Notes: generated from the letters alone by a model not told the origin. A stretch of DNA of 64,000 bases from Sphingobacteriaceae bacterium (GCA_014380615.1 JACMJM010000051.1:1-64000); one strand, 5' to 3'; counted from the first letter of the stretch, positions 42,431 to 52,293 are shown. Numbers and translations: made by a program.

Positions 42431-45400
42431 TTATTCTTTGATAATTCGTTCAGAATGGACGCGTGTTCCGTTGTTAATCTTCACCACGTAAACACCCGGT
42501 TGCAATCCTGATAGAGAGATTTCCTGATGTGCCTGTGTTAAGCGTTCTGAAATAAGCTGTATTCCAGCAGCATTAAACACTTTCACAGTAGCGCCTACCT
42601 CTAATTTAGGTAACTGAATATTCAAACTTGATGATACCGGGTTAGGATAAAGCACTACTTTATCGGATACCGGCTTCTCAAGTCCCGCCAGTGTTGTTGC
42701 CATCGTACTTGCAATTGCAGAACTGCAAGCACCCAATTTATCGCCATGGTTTAAATGGGCCGCTACTGCGGATGAAGCAACACATATCGCCTTACCATTA
42801 TGACAAACCATTACTTTGTCGTTATTATTACCGCATCTTACATCAAGAACATGAATAGCTATTGATGAAGTTATTTGACATCCTTTTGCATCTGTAATAG
42901 TTACCGTATAGGTTCCTTCTGCACTTACAGTAATTGATGATGAAGCACCTCCGGTGTTCCATGCATAAGTGTAAGGTGCTGTTCCGCCATTCACAGTTGC
43001 ATTAACCGTTAGTGAAGAAGGTCCGTATCCCAGGTAAATGGTATTCTTCTCATCTGTAGATGAGTTAATGGCATATACATCCGGAATACCAGCACTTAAG
43101 GCTGAATTAACAGATACTGTGGTTGATGCATTGCTTACATTTCCATGAACGTCTGTTACTGTCCAGCTAATAATGGATAAGCCTGTATTAAAGCTGCCGC
43201 TTGCATCTGCATCGGTACCGCTTCTTTGGGTCGCTCCGCTTACAGTATAAGCAATGGAAGCTACTCCGCAATTATCCGTAGCACTTAACGAAGGCAAACT
43301 GTAAGTACTTCCTGCAAAGCAGAATGACTGTGCTGCTGGTGCATTAACAACCGGCATAAGGTTATCCTTAACGGTTACTGTTGCTGTTGAAGCGTTGGTA
43401 TACCCCTTAGCATCGGTACCTGTTAATGTTACTGTAACCGGTGTGCCGATGTCTGAACAAGAAAAGGCCGTTTTGCTTAAACTTAAACTCAGGGCTCCAT
43501 TGTAACTAACTGAACCGTTATCAACCTGTGCTGGTGCTATGGAAACATTTCCGTTTGCATCCACTTCAACTTCGATATTTTTAGCTGATACCGATGGTGG
43601 AATAAACACATTCAGTTCCTGAACCACGGAAGAGGCTGCATCGTAACTTTCATTTCCGGCTTGTGAAGCGGTAATGGTGGTTGTTCCGCCACCTGTAATA
43701 TGGATCAGACCATTAATAATAGTAGCAACATTCTCGTTCGAGCTACTGTAGCTTACAGGTAAACCCGAATCGCTGATAGCGCCGCCATCAAAATCTGCGT
43801 CTCCAACTTTTTTATCGGTAAAGGCTGCAAAAGTGATGTTCTGACTTTTCTTTTTAACCGTTAAGGTTTGGGCAACTTCTGAAGCTGCATGATAAACTTC
43901 ATTACCTGACTGTGAAGCCGTGATAACCGATGTACCTGCTCCAACGATATGTATATTTCCTTCAACAATAGTTGCAACTGCTGTATTAGAGCTGCTATAA
44001 CTTACAGGTAAGTCAGAGCTTGCTGTAGCTCCACCATTAAAGTCAGCATCGCCAACTTTTTTCTCTGGAAGCGCCGCAAATGTTACCGTCTGCTCTTTCT
44101 TATTTACAGTAAGTGTCTCACTCGCATTACTTGCAGCTACATAAGCTTCGTTACCTGATTGTGAAGCAGTAATAACTGATGTTCCCGCTCCAACAATATG
44201 AATCATTCCATCAACAATTGTAGCTACGTTGGTATTTGAGCTGCTGTAAGTAACAGGCAAACCTGAACTTGCGCTTGCTGCCGCATCAAAATCTGCATCA
44301 CCATAAACCTTCTCAGGAAAGGCTGCAAATGCTATCGTCTGAAGGTCCTTTATAACAAGGAACTTGCTTACCGGCTGTGCCGCTGAATAGAAAAGATTTC
44401 CAGGTTGTGATGCGGTGATTACAACAGTTCCAGCCTTTTGGATCCGGATAACATTCTGTACAATTTTGGCTATTGTAGAATCAGCGCTAGTGTAATTTAT
44501 TTGTAAACCCGAGCTTGCTGTTGCAGAAGCTGTAAAATCGCCATCGCCAACTTTCTTTTCAGAAAAATCGTCAAAGACTATAGACTGGTTCTGTACTATG
44601 TGGTTAGCAAAAGCGTAATTTACATCATCCACTGAGGTTTGAACATTAGTAAACGCCACTTGCTTATCTGTTCCGTTTCCGGCTATAGGAGTAGTGATAG
44701 CGTTTATTGCTGTCCAGGTACTATCGGCAGCCTGTCTGTATAAAATCATATTGGCTGCAGGATCGCATTCCGCATTCGCCTGAGTATTATTATATCCAAA
44801 GGTGATGTTTGTTAACGATGCTACCGAAGGATTAAGCTTCCAGTTAGATCTTACCGCCTTACTTTCGTCTGGTAATTCGGATGAACGGGTTTCGTTAAGT
44901 CCGAATGAATAAAGCGTATTTACAGCAGGGCTTACCGTAACAGGGGTATAGCCCGAAGAAGTGTTACCAATCCAGATTGGAGAAGCTACGCCGGCAGTTA
45001 CCAGGCGTTTGTAAACTGCGTTTGATGCCATATTAAACCAAGAGGCACCGCTCCCGTTTGCACTGTGCATATTAGTAGCTACCGGTGCTGTCGTCAGGTT
45101 TAAAGCTGTCGCCGAAGCATCTATCGTTCCGCCATCGGCTACATTGATGTCAATCTTCTGCGTGGTATAGGCTTTGGCCAGCCGTACATTGGCTCCCAGT
45201 TTCAAAACACCTCCGCTCCCTACGTTTACCACAATTTCCTGTGTTGGATTGGTGTTTGAATAAATCACAAAAGGGGATTTGCTCACATCCAGCGTTCCGT
45301 TTATGTTATAGGTCATATTGCCCGAAGTACCGGTATTTACGATAGATTCGGTAGCGTTATTGGCGCAATGGAAAGCGGCGTTAGCATGCGAAAGCGTAAG

Positions 45401-48400
45401 CGTTTTGCCTGCGTTGATGGTGAGCATTTTTGCGCCCGTTCCGTTTACCAGGCTCAATCCGCCAGCTCCGTTGGATGAGTTGTTGATATTAAGATTCATA
45501 TCCACCACAAAGTTCTGCGCCGTGGCTCCGCCGTTGGTATGATACCGGGCGATAAACATTTTACCGGTACCGGTAAAGGTGGTGGTGCCGGATGCGCCGC
45601 AGAAAATACGGATACTCTCTCCCGATTGACCGGCCGCAGGGCCGCCAAACTGCCCGTTAATTAATATGGTGGGGCTGGCTCCGTTAAAATTAACACCCTG
45701 TACCGTGCCGCCCGCAGTGGTGGTGCCGAATACTTTGCCCGTTTCCAAAATATATACATTCTTATTGCTGGTTAAGCCGCCTAACGCAACCGAACCTGTA
45801 ATGGTAACATCGCCGCTTACTACTGTTGTAATTTCGCGGGTGCTTCCGGTTTTAATAACATTTCCATTCATTATCATATCGCCCGATATGGTAAGGGTGG
45901 CATTGGCCGAACCGGTAGTGGCGGTAAGCATAGGCGAAAGCACCGAGCCAGCCTGAGTATTAAAGTTTTTGATGGTGGTAGAACCATTCAGCGTAACGGT
46001 ATGGCCGCTCAGGATCCATACATTTTTCGTAGATATCGGTGCCGTAACGGATGTGCCGCTATAGCCTCCGTTTCCGTCTGAAATGTTCCAGGTACCGCCG
46101 TTCCAGTTCATCGTGCCGCTTGAAACGTAATCGCCTGCCAGCGGACTGCCCGCTACCGTTAATACACGTTGAATAGTTTCTGAAGGGTTGTACGTCCAAT
46201 TGCCGGACTGGTAGGCACTAATAGTTGCCGTTCCCGCTCCTACAATATGAATTTTATTATTCACAATGGTTGCTACATTGGTATTAGAACTGGTATAACT
46301 TACCGCAAGGCCCGAGGAGGAGGTTGCCCCAGGGTCAAAGTCGGGGCTGGATAAGCTGGCTGCCGGAAGGGCCGGGAAGGTCAGTGTCTGGCTGCTGTAG
46401 TTTACTTTTACCGAGTCGAATTTGAACCAGTTGACGTTTACACCGCCCCCGAATACCATGTACAGGTTCTGAATGTTTGAAACGCCTGATACTTTGCAGG
46501 AATCTGTTTTCCAGATCTGGGTGCCGCCCGTTGCCGGAAGGTTGATCTTTCCTACAAGGGTTCCTGTTTGGCTGCCCAGGCGCAGTTCGATGCTGGCCGG
46601 AGTGCTGGGTATAGCGAAACGTACGTAGAATTTAGTAGCGCCCTGCTTAAAATCAAGCTGGTTGTAGGCCGCCCAGTCGCCGCCGCTTACAAAACTCAGG
46701 TTTCTATCTCCGTCAACATCTTTGGTTGTTTCGGTCTGAAGGCCTGCTTGTGATGAATAGTTCTCTGCTTCTACACGCTGGTAGGGATCGTACGACAGGT
46801 AAGGGTTGCCTACCAGGTTGGTATAGGCGGTGTTTAATTCTGCCAGTGCCGCATCTACCTGGGTTTGCGTGCTCCGGTCGTATTGATACCGGTGCTCGGC
46901 TGCTGTCAGCTTGCGGATAAAGATATCGAACAAGCCGTATTTATAATTACCCACTTTCTCGGCTACCGATACTTTTTCTACCGTGCTGCTGGCCGTGGCG
47001 AAGGTTTTCAGTTCTCCCAACCGGGTGCTTAACGCTGATTTGTCTACTCCCACAGGTACCGGCGTATTATCGGCAATCAGGCCGGGGGCCTCGGTGGCAT
47101 CGCCGATATAGTATACTTTAGTGGTGGAGGGTGGAATGGAGATGGTGCCGCTCAGGGTGATCGTTCCCCCTCCTATTTCATAGGCGCTCTTTCCTGCCAG
47201 CGAGGCTGGTACGGTCATCGTTTTGGTCAGGTCGCGGGTGGTGTTCATGGCGATCAGGTACTTGCCTATCTGCACCTGGTAGTAATCTTTTAGCTGACGG
47301 TCGGTATTAGAGCCGGTTCCGCGATTATAGGATACCAGGTTCTCTACTTGTCCGCCGTAGGCGCTCACCGGTTTATCTGGGGCATCGCCAGACAGGCCCG
47401 ACAGTACCAGGTTGGTTCGTACCGCTGTTTTTCCGCTTGGAAAGTATTCGGTTTTATCCGGGTTCAGCTCAATTAATCGCTCTGTTTCGGGGGTGATTAA
47501 ATGGGCCTTGGCCAGGTTATTGTCTGAGTAGGCACGGCTGTAAAAACTCACGAACAGCAGTTCTGTTCCTCTTTTTATTCCCATCACCCCGTTTTCTTCA
47601 TCCGAGGTAACATAATCGGGCTGGCCGGGTGTAGAGGGTAGTTTTATACTACTGCCCGATGCCGCTACTTTATCCAGCGCATCGGGTAAATAATGCATCC
47701 AGGTTGCTTTGGCGTCTTCGGTGCTGTAATGGTTCAGCTGACCGTCTTCGGCCATTTGACGGGTGTAGCCCAGCACCGCAGGGTCCATGCTTTCGGCTGC
47801 CGTCCAGGGATTGCCGTAATGCACCTTGCCGGGAAGGTATACGTTTCTCCAGCAAATCCCGCCTTCTGATACCATTACTTTCTTGCCATCTTCTACCCAG
47901 GGGTAGGTAAAGCTGGCCTGGGTTTTGGTATGCTTGAGGGCCATCTCTAAAAACTTGCTGTCGCCCATACCGGCTCCGTTGAGGGTAACGCCGGGATCTT
48001 TTTTGCTCATCTGGTAAAACTCCAGGATCTTGGGGGCCAGGTTACCGTAGCAATCGGGGGCCACCCAGCCGGGTTCGTGTGAGGTACCTTTGGCCGTCAT
48101 GAAGTAATAACCGGCGCCACGGTGTGAGGTGGCCGGGTTACCTAAGGCGGGGTTGGGGGTATTTAAATTGGTTACCGTTCCGGTAAATTCGTCCAGTCCG
48201 CAAGATTCTCGGGCCAGTCTAAGCCCGATAGCCGGGTAGTTGGAGTAATTGGCCGGATCAAGCGTGGCCAGCCCCAGGGCGGCACCGTAAACAGACATCC
48301 CTACTTCCATTTCCTGGTTGGTAATGGTGCGGCGGTTGCTTACTCCGAAATTGAAGCTTTCTTTAAAGATCTTTATCCATTGGGCACGGCGGGTAAGGCC

Positions 48401-49429
48401 CGAGCCTCCGCCTAGGTCTACCACATCGTCCAATCCGCTCAAAGCAGGATAAACCAGGTGTACGGCATAGGCCGAACGCCCGAAGGAGCCCCCCCATGAC
48501 CGTGAGGCCGGATAGGTGCCGCTATTGGAATTGATTACGTGCTGATCGATAGCATTGCGTATTTTGCTTACTACGGCGGAGTTTTGGTAAGCTACCGTAT
48601 TATTAGCCATGCCATACGCTACGGCCAGCACTTCGATATTGTTGTAATAATTATTCGGGTCGGTTACGATGGAATTGGAACCGTTTAGCAGGGCCGTAAC
48701 TTTATCTTTGTTCCGCTGAATGATCGCCGCTTTTACCGTGCTGATATTATCTGCGGTGGAGCCTGCGGTACTGTAGGATGGAAGTGTTCCCTGAATATCA
48801 TCGGAGGGCAAACTGAAGGCAGGGTTGGTATGCACGTAGGCCCGGTAAATGCCGGGGGTGGGCGCATCCAGCACCCGCTGATACGAGGCGTAGTTCCATA
48901 CCGTGCCGTAGGCGTAAAAACGCCCCGTTGAACGCAACCGCACGGTAACAAATACCTTATTTTTGGTAAGCGTTTTGGGAATGGGTACGGTTCTGTAAAA
49001 AAACGATCCCGCTACTCCGGCACTGCCGTCCAGCAGGATTTCTTCGTTGCCGCCGTGCCGGGAACCGATTTCTTTGCCGTCTACGTTTAGTACGATACGG
49101 CCCGCGCCGGGGTCATCTCCTGATATTTTTATCGTAAAATAGTTCTGACGGCTACTGTCTATACGCATCTGGAAGGATACCTCACCGCCGTAAGTACCTA
49201 CAAAACTGCCCTGATAAGGGTTGGTACTATCCGGCAGAAAGCGCTTTGCCGTTAAGCCGTTTTTTGTGTAGTTCTCAACCTTAGAGGGGTTGTAGGTCGT
49301 CATACCGTGGGAGGTCTCACTGGTACTGTTGCCGAATACTACTTCGTCCAGATGCTGAGCCCATACACGGGTACTCATTACACTTAATACAAACAAGGTA
49401 GAATAGAAGAGTAATCGTTTTAATTGCAT
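42431..49429 (-). CDS. Giant T9SS-exported multidomain protein; N-terminal module of an unrecognised, enzyme-like family
   Basis: 2332 residues. After the signal peptide, residues 25-790 form a module also found as the 774-residue protein at 57119-59443 (shared blocks: GNSTSETSHG, RQNYFTIKISGDD, DGKEIGSRHGG, GIYRAYVHTNPAF, YYFMTAKGTSHEPGWV, DPAVLGYTRQMAEDGQ). Then: a helical FIVAR-like segment (800-875), a CBM6-like module (about 883-1010, opening VEAENYSSQAG), one Ig-like repeat (1013-1095), a repetitive beta-rich region (1105-1600), four tandem Ig-like repeats of about 80 residues (1613-1930), HYR/Ig domains, a SprB-like repeat (AWNTGGASSSITV, about 2120), and a C-terminal type A T9SS sorting domain (from VVLYPNPVSSSLNIQL, about 2256-2332). 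It should be exported to the cell surface or outside by T9SS. The catalytic role is unknown. It has a LacI-type operator just upstream and a terminator after it. Confidence 0.85.
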   Translation of the reverse strand: MQLKRLLFYSTLFVLSVMSTRVWAQHLDEVVFGNSTSETSHGMTTYNPSKVENYTKNGLTAKRFLPDSTNPYQGSFVGTYGGEVSFQMRIDSSRQNYFTIKISGDDPGAGRIVLNVDGKEIGSRHGGNEEILLDGSAGVAGSFFYRTVPIPKTLTKNKVFVTVRLRSTGRFYAYGTVWNYASYQRVLDAPTPGIYRAYVHTNPAFSLPSDDIQGTLPSYSTAGSTADNISTVKAAIIQRNKDKVTALLNGSNSIVTDPNNYYNNIEVLAVAYGMANNTVAYQNSAVVSKIRNAIDQHVINSNSGTYPASRSWGGSFGRSAYAVHLVYPALSGLDDVVDLGGGSGLTRRAQWIKIFKESFNFGVSNRRTITNQEMEVGMSVYGAALGLATLDPANYSNYPAIGLRLARESCGLDEFTGTVTNLNTPNPALGNPATSHRGAGYYFMTAKGTSHEPGWVAPDCYGNLAPKILEFYQMSKKDPGVTLNGAGMGDSKFLEMALKHTKTQASFTYPWVEDGKKVMVSEGGICWRNVYLPGKVHYGNPWTAAESMDPAVLGYTRQMAEDGQLNHYSTEDAKATWMHYLPDALDKVAASGSSIKLPSTPGQPDYVTSDEENGVMGIKRGTELLFVSFYSRAYSDNNLAKAHLITPETERLIELNPDKTEYFPSGKTAVRTNLVLSGLSGDAPDKPVSAYGGQVENLVSYNRGTGSNTDRQLKDYYQVQIGKYLIAMNTTRDLTKTMTVPASLAGKSAYEIGGGTITLSGTISIPPSTTKVYYIGDATEAPGLIADNTPVPVGVDKSALSTRLGELKTFATASSTVEKVSVAEKVGNYKYGLFDIFIRKLTAAEHRYQYDRSTQTQVDAALAELNTAYTNLVGNPYLSYDPYQRVEAENYSSQAGLQTETTKDVDGDRNLSFVSGGDWAAYNQLDFKQGATKFYVRFAIPSTPASIELRLGSQTGTLVGKINLPATGGTQIWKTDSCKVSGVSNIQNLYMVFGGGVNVNWFKFDSVKVNYSSQTLTFPALPAASLSSPDFDPGATSSSGLAVSYTSSNTNVATIVNNKIHIVGAGTATISAYQSGNWTYNPSETIQRVLTVAGSPLAGDYVSSGTMNWNGGTWNISDGNGGYSGTSVTAPISTKNVWILSGHTVTLNGSTTIKNFNTQAGSVLSPMLTATTGSANATLTISGDMIMNGNVIKTGSTREITTVVSGDVTITGSVALGGLTSNKNVYILETGKVFGTTTAGGTVQGVNFNGASPTILINGQFGGPAAGQSGESIRIFCGASGTTTFTGTGKMFIARYHTNGGATAQNFVVDMNLNINNSSNGAGGLSLVNGTGAKMLTINAGKTLTLSHANAAFHCANNATESIVNTGTSGNMTYNINGTLDVSKSPFVIYSNTNPTQEIVVNVGSGGVLKLGANVRLAKAYTTQKIDINVADGGTIDASATALNLTTAPVATNMHSANGSGASWFNMASNAVYKRLVTAGVASPIWIGNTSSGYTPVTVSPAVNTLYSFGLNETRSSELPDESKAVRSNWKLNPSVASLTNITFGYNNTQANAECDPAANMILYRQAADSTWTAINAITTPIAGNGTDKQVAFTNVQTSVDDVNYAFANHIVQNQSIVFDDFSEKKVGDGDFTASATASSGLQINYTSADSTIAKIVQNVIRIQKAGTVVITASQPGNLFYSAAQPVSKFLVIKDLQTIAFAAFPEKVYGDADFDAAASASSGLPVTYSSSNTNVATIVDGMIHIVGAGTSVITASQSGNEAYVAASNASETLTVNKKEQTVTFAALPEKKVGDADFNGGATASSDLPVSYSSSNTAVATIVEGNIHIVGAGTSVITASQSGNEVYHAASEVAQTLTVKKKSQNITFAAFTDKKVGDADFDGGAISDSGLPVSYSSSNENVATIINGLIHITGGGTTTITASQAGNESYDAASSVVQELNVFIPPSVSAKNIEVEVDANGNVSIAPAQVDNGSVSYNGALSLSLSKTAFSCSDIGTPVTVTLTGTDAKGYTNASTATVTVKDNLMPVVNAPAAQSFCFAGSTYSLPSLSATDNCGVASIAYTVSGATQRSGTDADASGSFNTGLSIISWTVTDVHGNVSNASTTVSVNSALSAGIPDVYAINSSTDEKNTIYLGYGPSSLTVNATVNGGTAPYTYAWNTGGASSSITVSAEGTYTVTITDAKGCQITSSIAIHVLDVRCGNNNDKVMVCHNGKAICVASSAVAAHLNHGDKLGACSSAIASTMATTLAGLEKPVSDKVVLYPNPVSSSLNIQLPKLEVGATVKVFNAAGIQLISERLTQAHQEISLSGLQPGVYVVKINNGTRVHSERIIKE
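43620..44595 (-). repeat. Four tandem ~240-bp repeats encoding Ig-like domains
   Basis: Units of about 240 bp (80 residues) each start with a strand like QTIAFAAFPEK, QTVTFAALPEK or QNITFAAFTDK and carry the block VSYSSSNTNVATIVDGMIH-like text and IHIVGAGTSVITASQSGNE. The unit nearest the N-terminus is the most diverged. A fifth, isolated copy lies at about 46150-46390 in the same gene. Confidence 0.8.
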
Positions 49430-49462
49430 AGCTATTTATTTTTTTTGTTGGTTTCTTTGAGA

Positions 49463-49478
49463 GCTAAACCGATTTATC
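49463..49478. promoter_or_regulatory. Degenerate LacI-family operator before the T9SS giant gene
   Basis: GCTAAACCGATTTATC differs from GCTAAACCGGTTTAGC at two of 16 positions. It lies 34 bp before the ATG, but no TAnnTTTG element stands at the usual distance, so here it would act in the leader or next to an unseen promoter. Confidence 0.5.
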
Positions 49479-49620
49479 ACTATGACAACAAATTTAAATC
49501 TCAATACTCTGCCAGAGTAATTATTTTGTTACTTTCAGTTAAAAAATGGCAAAATGATTGCTTAGAGCGATGCTATAGCATTCTAATTAAAAAATTAATT
49601 TCAGGCAGGGAGCATAAATG

Positions 49621-49660
49621 GCGGAGTTGAAGGGTAATTTAGCATGGACTTCAACTCCGC
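49621..49660. repeat. Perfect 12-bp inverted repeat (hairpin)
   Basis: GCGGAGTTGAAG (49621-49632) is repeated as its exact complement CTTCAACTCCGC (49649-49660) around a 16-base loop. Neither side is followed by a T tract, so it is not a typical terminator; it may belong to a dispersed palindromic element. Confidence 0.55.
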
Positions 49661-49807
49661 TGAGCCTAACGTAGTACAAATGACACCACACTAGCGATAA
49701 GTTAAAATCAAAAAGTCAAAAGTCAAAATGGCAACAGGCTAAAAACCAATACACTATAACCCATACAATCCGTCGTTTTAAGCGTAACACCACACTAGAA
49801 GGGTTTT

Positions 49808-49898
49808 GCGTTAGGGATGGAAGCGGCATCCTTTTTTGTATGCTTCGGCACAGAAGCAGAGGGGCAAAAAAGATACAGCGGACAGCCCGCCCGAACGC
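49808..49898. ncRNA. Candidate structured RNA or dispersed palindromic element
   Basis: About 90 bases fold as nested stems: outer GCGTT/AACGC (49808-49812 with 49894-49898), middle CTTTTTTG/CAAAAAAG (49831-49838 with 49865-49872), inner TGCTTC/GAAGCA (49841-49846 with 49853-49858) with loop GGCACA. The flanks GGATGGAAGCGG and ACAGCGGACAGCCCG are unpaired or weakly paired. It ends 33 bp after the stop of the lyase gene. Elements of this look occur between genes in Bacteroidota; whether it is transcribed is unknown. Confidence 0.35.
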
Positions 49899-49931
49899 TC
49901 AAAACAGCGGTTACTAATCGAACTCGGGTTA

Positions 49932-52175
49932 TTATTTCTGCGGATTGAATTGCATCCATTCAAAATCTACAGTGTTGCCTTCTCCTTTTACCGTGATAAA
50001 AACCATCTGCGAACCTGTTATTTGCCGTTGAGAAGCTATATCAGCATTAATAATTTCCCATTTTCCTTTAGTATCGGGAATAGTTATCCGGGCAAAGGGA
50101 ATATCCGTCAGTTGTGCCCATTTGCTCACATTAACCAACTCAATACTTGCCGGGCCTTCGCTTCGCACCTTTAAAGCAAGGTTTTTGGGCCCATTTCTGA
50201 ATTGAATTGAGGGAAATACCAGTGTAGTACCTTCTTTAAGCGCAGTGACGGACGCAGCCTTTCTCCCCAATACTGCTTTGCCTCTGTAAACAATAGAAAT
50301 ATCAGAAGCCCGCACAGGTTCAAACTGCTGTACGGGAACCAAATCTGGTTCATTATCGAATGTGCTGGTAAATTTAAACCAATCAACATTTGCTTGAAAA
50401 CGATAGACATGCCCGCTTCCGTAATAGCGCATAGCGATGGTATGTTTGCCGGAAAGCTTTTTTGCGAGCGTAGCTTTTGAGACTAAATAATTGCCCCAGC
50501 TTCCGGTTGCTGGAATTTGCAACACCGCAAGTACTTCCCCATTACTAAGGTTCGCTTCTGTAACACTGTCTAAATTTATACCCGCCACTTTATCGAGTAA
50601 AATCAAGTCTATTTTACAACCGTTTGAGGCGGCAGAGGCAGCCCTGATCAACATTTTATCTAATGGTGTGCTGCCAAAATCAAGCTCTTTGTACCAAGCG
50701 TAGAAATTAATTTTTATACCGCTGATTACCGATCTGGTACCTTCAGAATCGGTATAGTCTTCTATGCCGATATTTCCGGTTTTATCGCCTTTGGTGCCGG
50801 TATATGTTGCGGCCTGAATACGGCCCCGTTTCTGAGCAACACTAGCGTAGTCTTTAAGAGTTATAGCCTTTGGCGCAGCTTTAGGTTTTCCCGGGTTCTG
50901 AATTGCCTTTTCATCTGTGTAAAGCAAAGTACCGCTGCCAAAAAAATCCTGGCTTGCCGCTTCAATTCCTTTAAAATCCTTTACCTGCTTTATATATTTT
51001 AGTCGTTCATCTGTATCCGGAATATTCTCCCTGTAGCGATAATGGTTATACAGCAACTCAAATACTGCTGCTAAGGCACCACGTACATCGGCGCTTTCTT
51101 TTTTGTAGATTTCGGGTTTAGCATCCGTGCCTACCATTGTTGGAGGATACAAAACATCATAGCCCAAATTGTATTTCGCAACCAGGCTGGCCCCTGTTAA
51201 AAGCCTGTGGCCCATAAAATTAAAAAGGCTACTACCAGATGAAGTGCCCTCAACTATTTCGCCACCGCTATTTACCCGGGTTCCTTGTAGGTATGCGGTG
51301 CGGGCAAGGCTGCCGAGTGCGCCCACATCTCCCTGTGCGTGTGCCTGGTCGCGGCCCATTTCTACCAGTACCATAACGGGCTTCCCGGAGGCACTGTCTA
51401 TAACTTCACGAATTTGGTTTTTGAGTGAATAATCTCTGTTTGGGGCAAGGCTTTCTGTACCTACGGTAGCGCGTGTAATGGCTTTGGCGTAAAGTTGGCG
51501 GCTGTTTTTAAAAACGGCTATCGACATAAGGCCCATAGTGGCTATGCCTCCCTGATTCATAAATGCCGTAGGCCGGTCGGTAGACGGAAGCATGATATCT
51601 AAAAACGCCTCGAACTTTCGGGTATCCGCCGCCGTCCAACCCGAATGCGGGGTGTATCTTAATACCTCGGCCGCAAAGCAGAATTTCTGCATGGCCATGC
51701 CGGCAGTAAGCATATCGCCATTCTTGCGTTTGGTAGAAGTTTGCCATGAACGAAGGATGTTGATTACCTTTTCAGAATAATCGCTGTCGCCGGTAATATA
51801 CCACATAATAGTTTGTGCATAAGCGGCATCAGCATCTCTCCTCGCCTCGTACTGACCATTTCCGTCGGCCATTTCCTCATATTTTGGGTTCCCGTTTTTA
51901 TCCAGGTTCTGGATGATATAATTTTTAGAGGCTTTAGGATCTGACCGAAATTCGTCGAATGCTGAGGCCCAGGGCTCAATGCCTTGCCGCACCATCTTTT
52001 GAATCCGGTTGAGATCACTTACATCCAATCCGATTCCCGGATGGATAAATCCCTCTGCACTTTTCACCTGCACTGCCTGAGGAGCTATGGGATTTATTAC
52101 GGGTTGGTTACCCTTCTGGGCAAAGCCTAAATATGGCAGTAGAAATACTATAAGAACTATAGAATATTTTCGCAT
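49932..52175 (-). CDS. Alginate_lyase-domain polysaccharide lyase (PL38-related) with C-terminal CBM6-like module
   Basis: 747 residues, signal peptide to about residue 20 (YLGFAQ). The mature protein starts GFIHPGIGLDVSDLNRIQKM, like its paralogue at 34342. The toroid (about 40-400) keeps the same candidate active-site blocks, FMNQGGIATMG (205-215; Asn207-Gln208) and EMGRDQAHAQGDVGAL (272-287; His279). Residues 440-605 are a CBM6-like sandwich (GRIQAATYTG, GIEDYTDSEGTRSVISGI, DFGSTPLDKMLIRAAS, GHVYRFQANVDWFKF), followed by another beta domain ending VDFEWMQFNPQK. It is a probable uronate-specific lyase, so the locus has two such enzymes with different accessory domains. It is 118 bp downstream of the GH51 gene. 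Confidence 0.83.
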   Translation of the reverse strand: MRKYSIVLIVFLLPYLGFAQKGNQPVINPIAPQAVQVKSAEGFIHPGIGLDVSDLNRIQKMVRQGIEPWASAFDEFRSDPKASKNYIIQNLDKNGNPKYEEMADGNGQYEARRDADAAYAQTIMWYITGDSDYSEKVINILRSWQTSTKRKNGDMLTAGMAMQKFCFAAEVLRYTPHSGWTAADTRKFEAFLDIMLPSTDRPTAFMNQGGIATMGLMSIAVFKNSRQLYAKAITRATVGTESLAPNRDYSLKNQIREVIDSASGKPVMVLVEMGRDQAHAQGDVGALGSLARTAYLQGTRVNSGGEIVEGTSSGSSLFNFMGHRLLTGASLVAKYNLGYDVLYPPTMVGTDAKPEIYKKESADVRGALAAVFELLYNHYRYRENIPDTDERLKYIKQVKDFKGIEAASQDFFGSGTLLYTDEKAIQNPGKPKAAPKAITLKDYASVAQKRGRIQAATYTGTKGDKTGNIGIEDYTDSEGTRSVISGIKINFYAWYKELDFGSTPLDKMLIRAASAASNGCKIDLILLDKVAGINLDSVTEANLSNGEVLAVLQIPATGSWGNYLVSKATLAKKLSGKHTIAMRYYGSGHVYRFQANVDWFKFTSTFDNEPDLVPVQQFEPVRASDISIVYRGKAVLGRKAASVTALKEGTTLVFPSIQFRNGPKNLALKVRSEGPASIELVNVSKWAQLTDIPFARITIPDTKGKWEIINADIASQRQITGSQMVFITVKGEGNTVDFEWMQFNPQK

Positions 52176-52293
52176 GATTTTTTTATTTAATCGTATATCA
52201 ATACAAGCTTCAATTTTTAATTATTATCAGGATAATTTAACGCTGTCTGTATAAGCTGGCAGCCGAAAGCTTTTATCTCTGTAAAAAGCCCGT

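Larger units (their letters stand above)
49430..49931. other. 502-bp gap between the lyase gene and the T9SS giant
   Basis: It holds a degenerate operator (49463-49478), a 12-bp perfect hairpin (49621-49660) and a structured element (49808-49898). A 12-base direct repeat ACACCACACTAG occurs at 49683-49694 and 49787-49798. No gene is supported. Confidence 0.6.

Noticed and set aside
45318..45956. Plus-strand frames opposite the T9SS giant
   Set aside because: Antisense shadows of a repetitive beta-rich coding region with no signal or domain features.
47659..47910. Plus-strand frame opposite the N-terminal module of the giant protein
   Set aside because: The richer G+C content there lowers stop frequency; the product is Arg/Leu/Cys-rich without domain sense.
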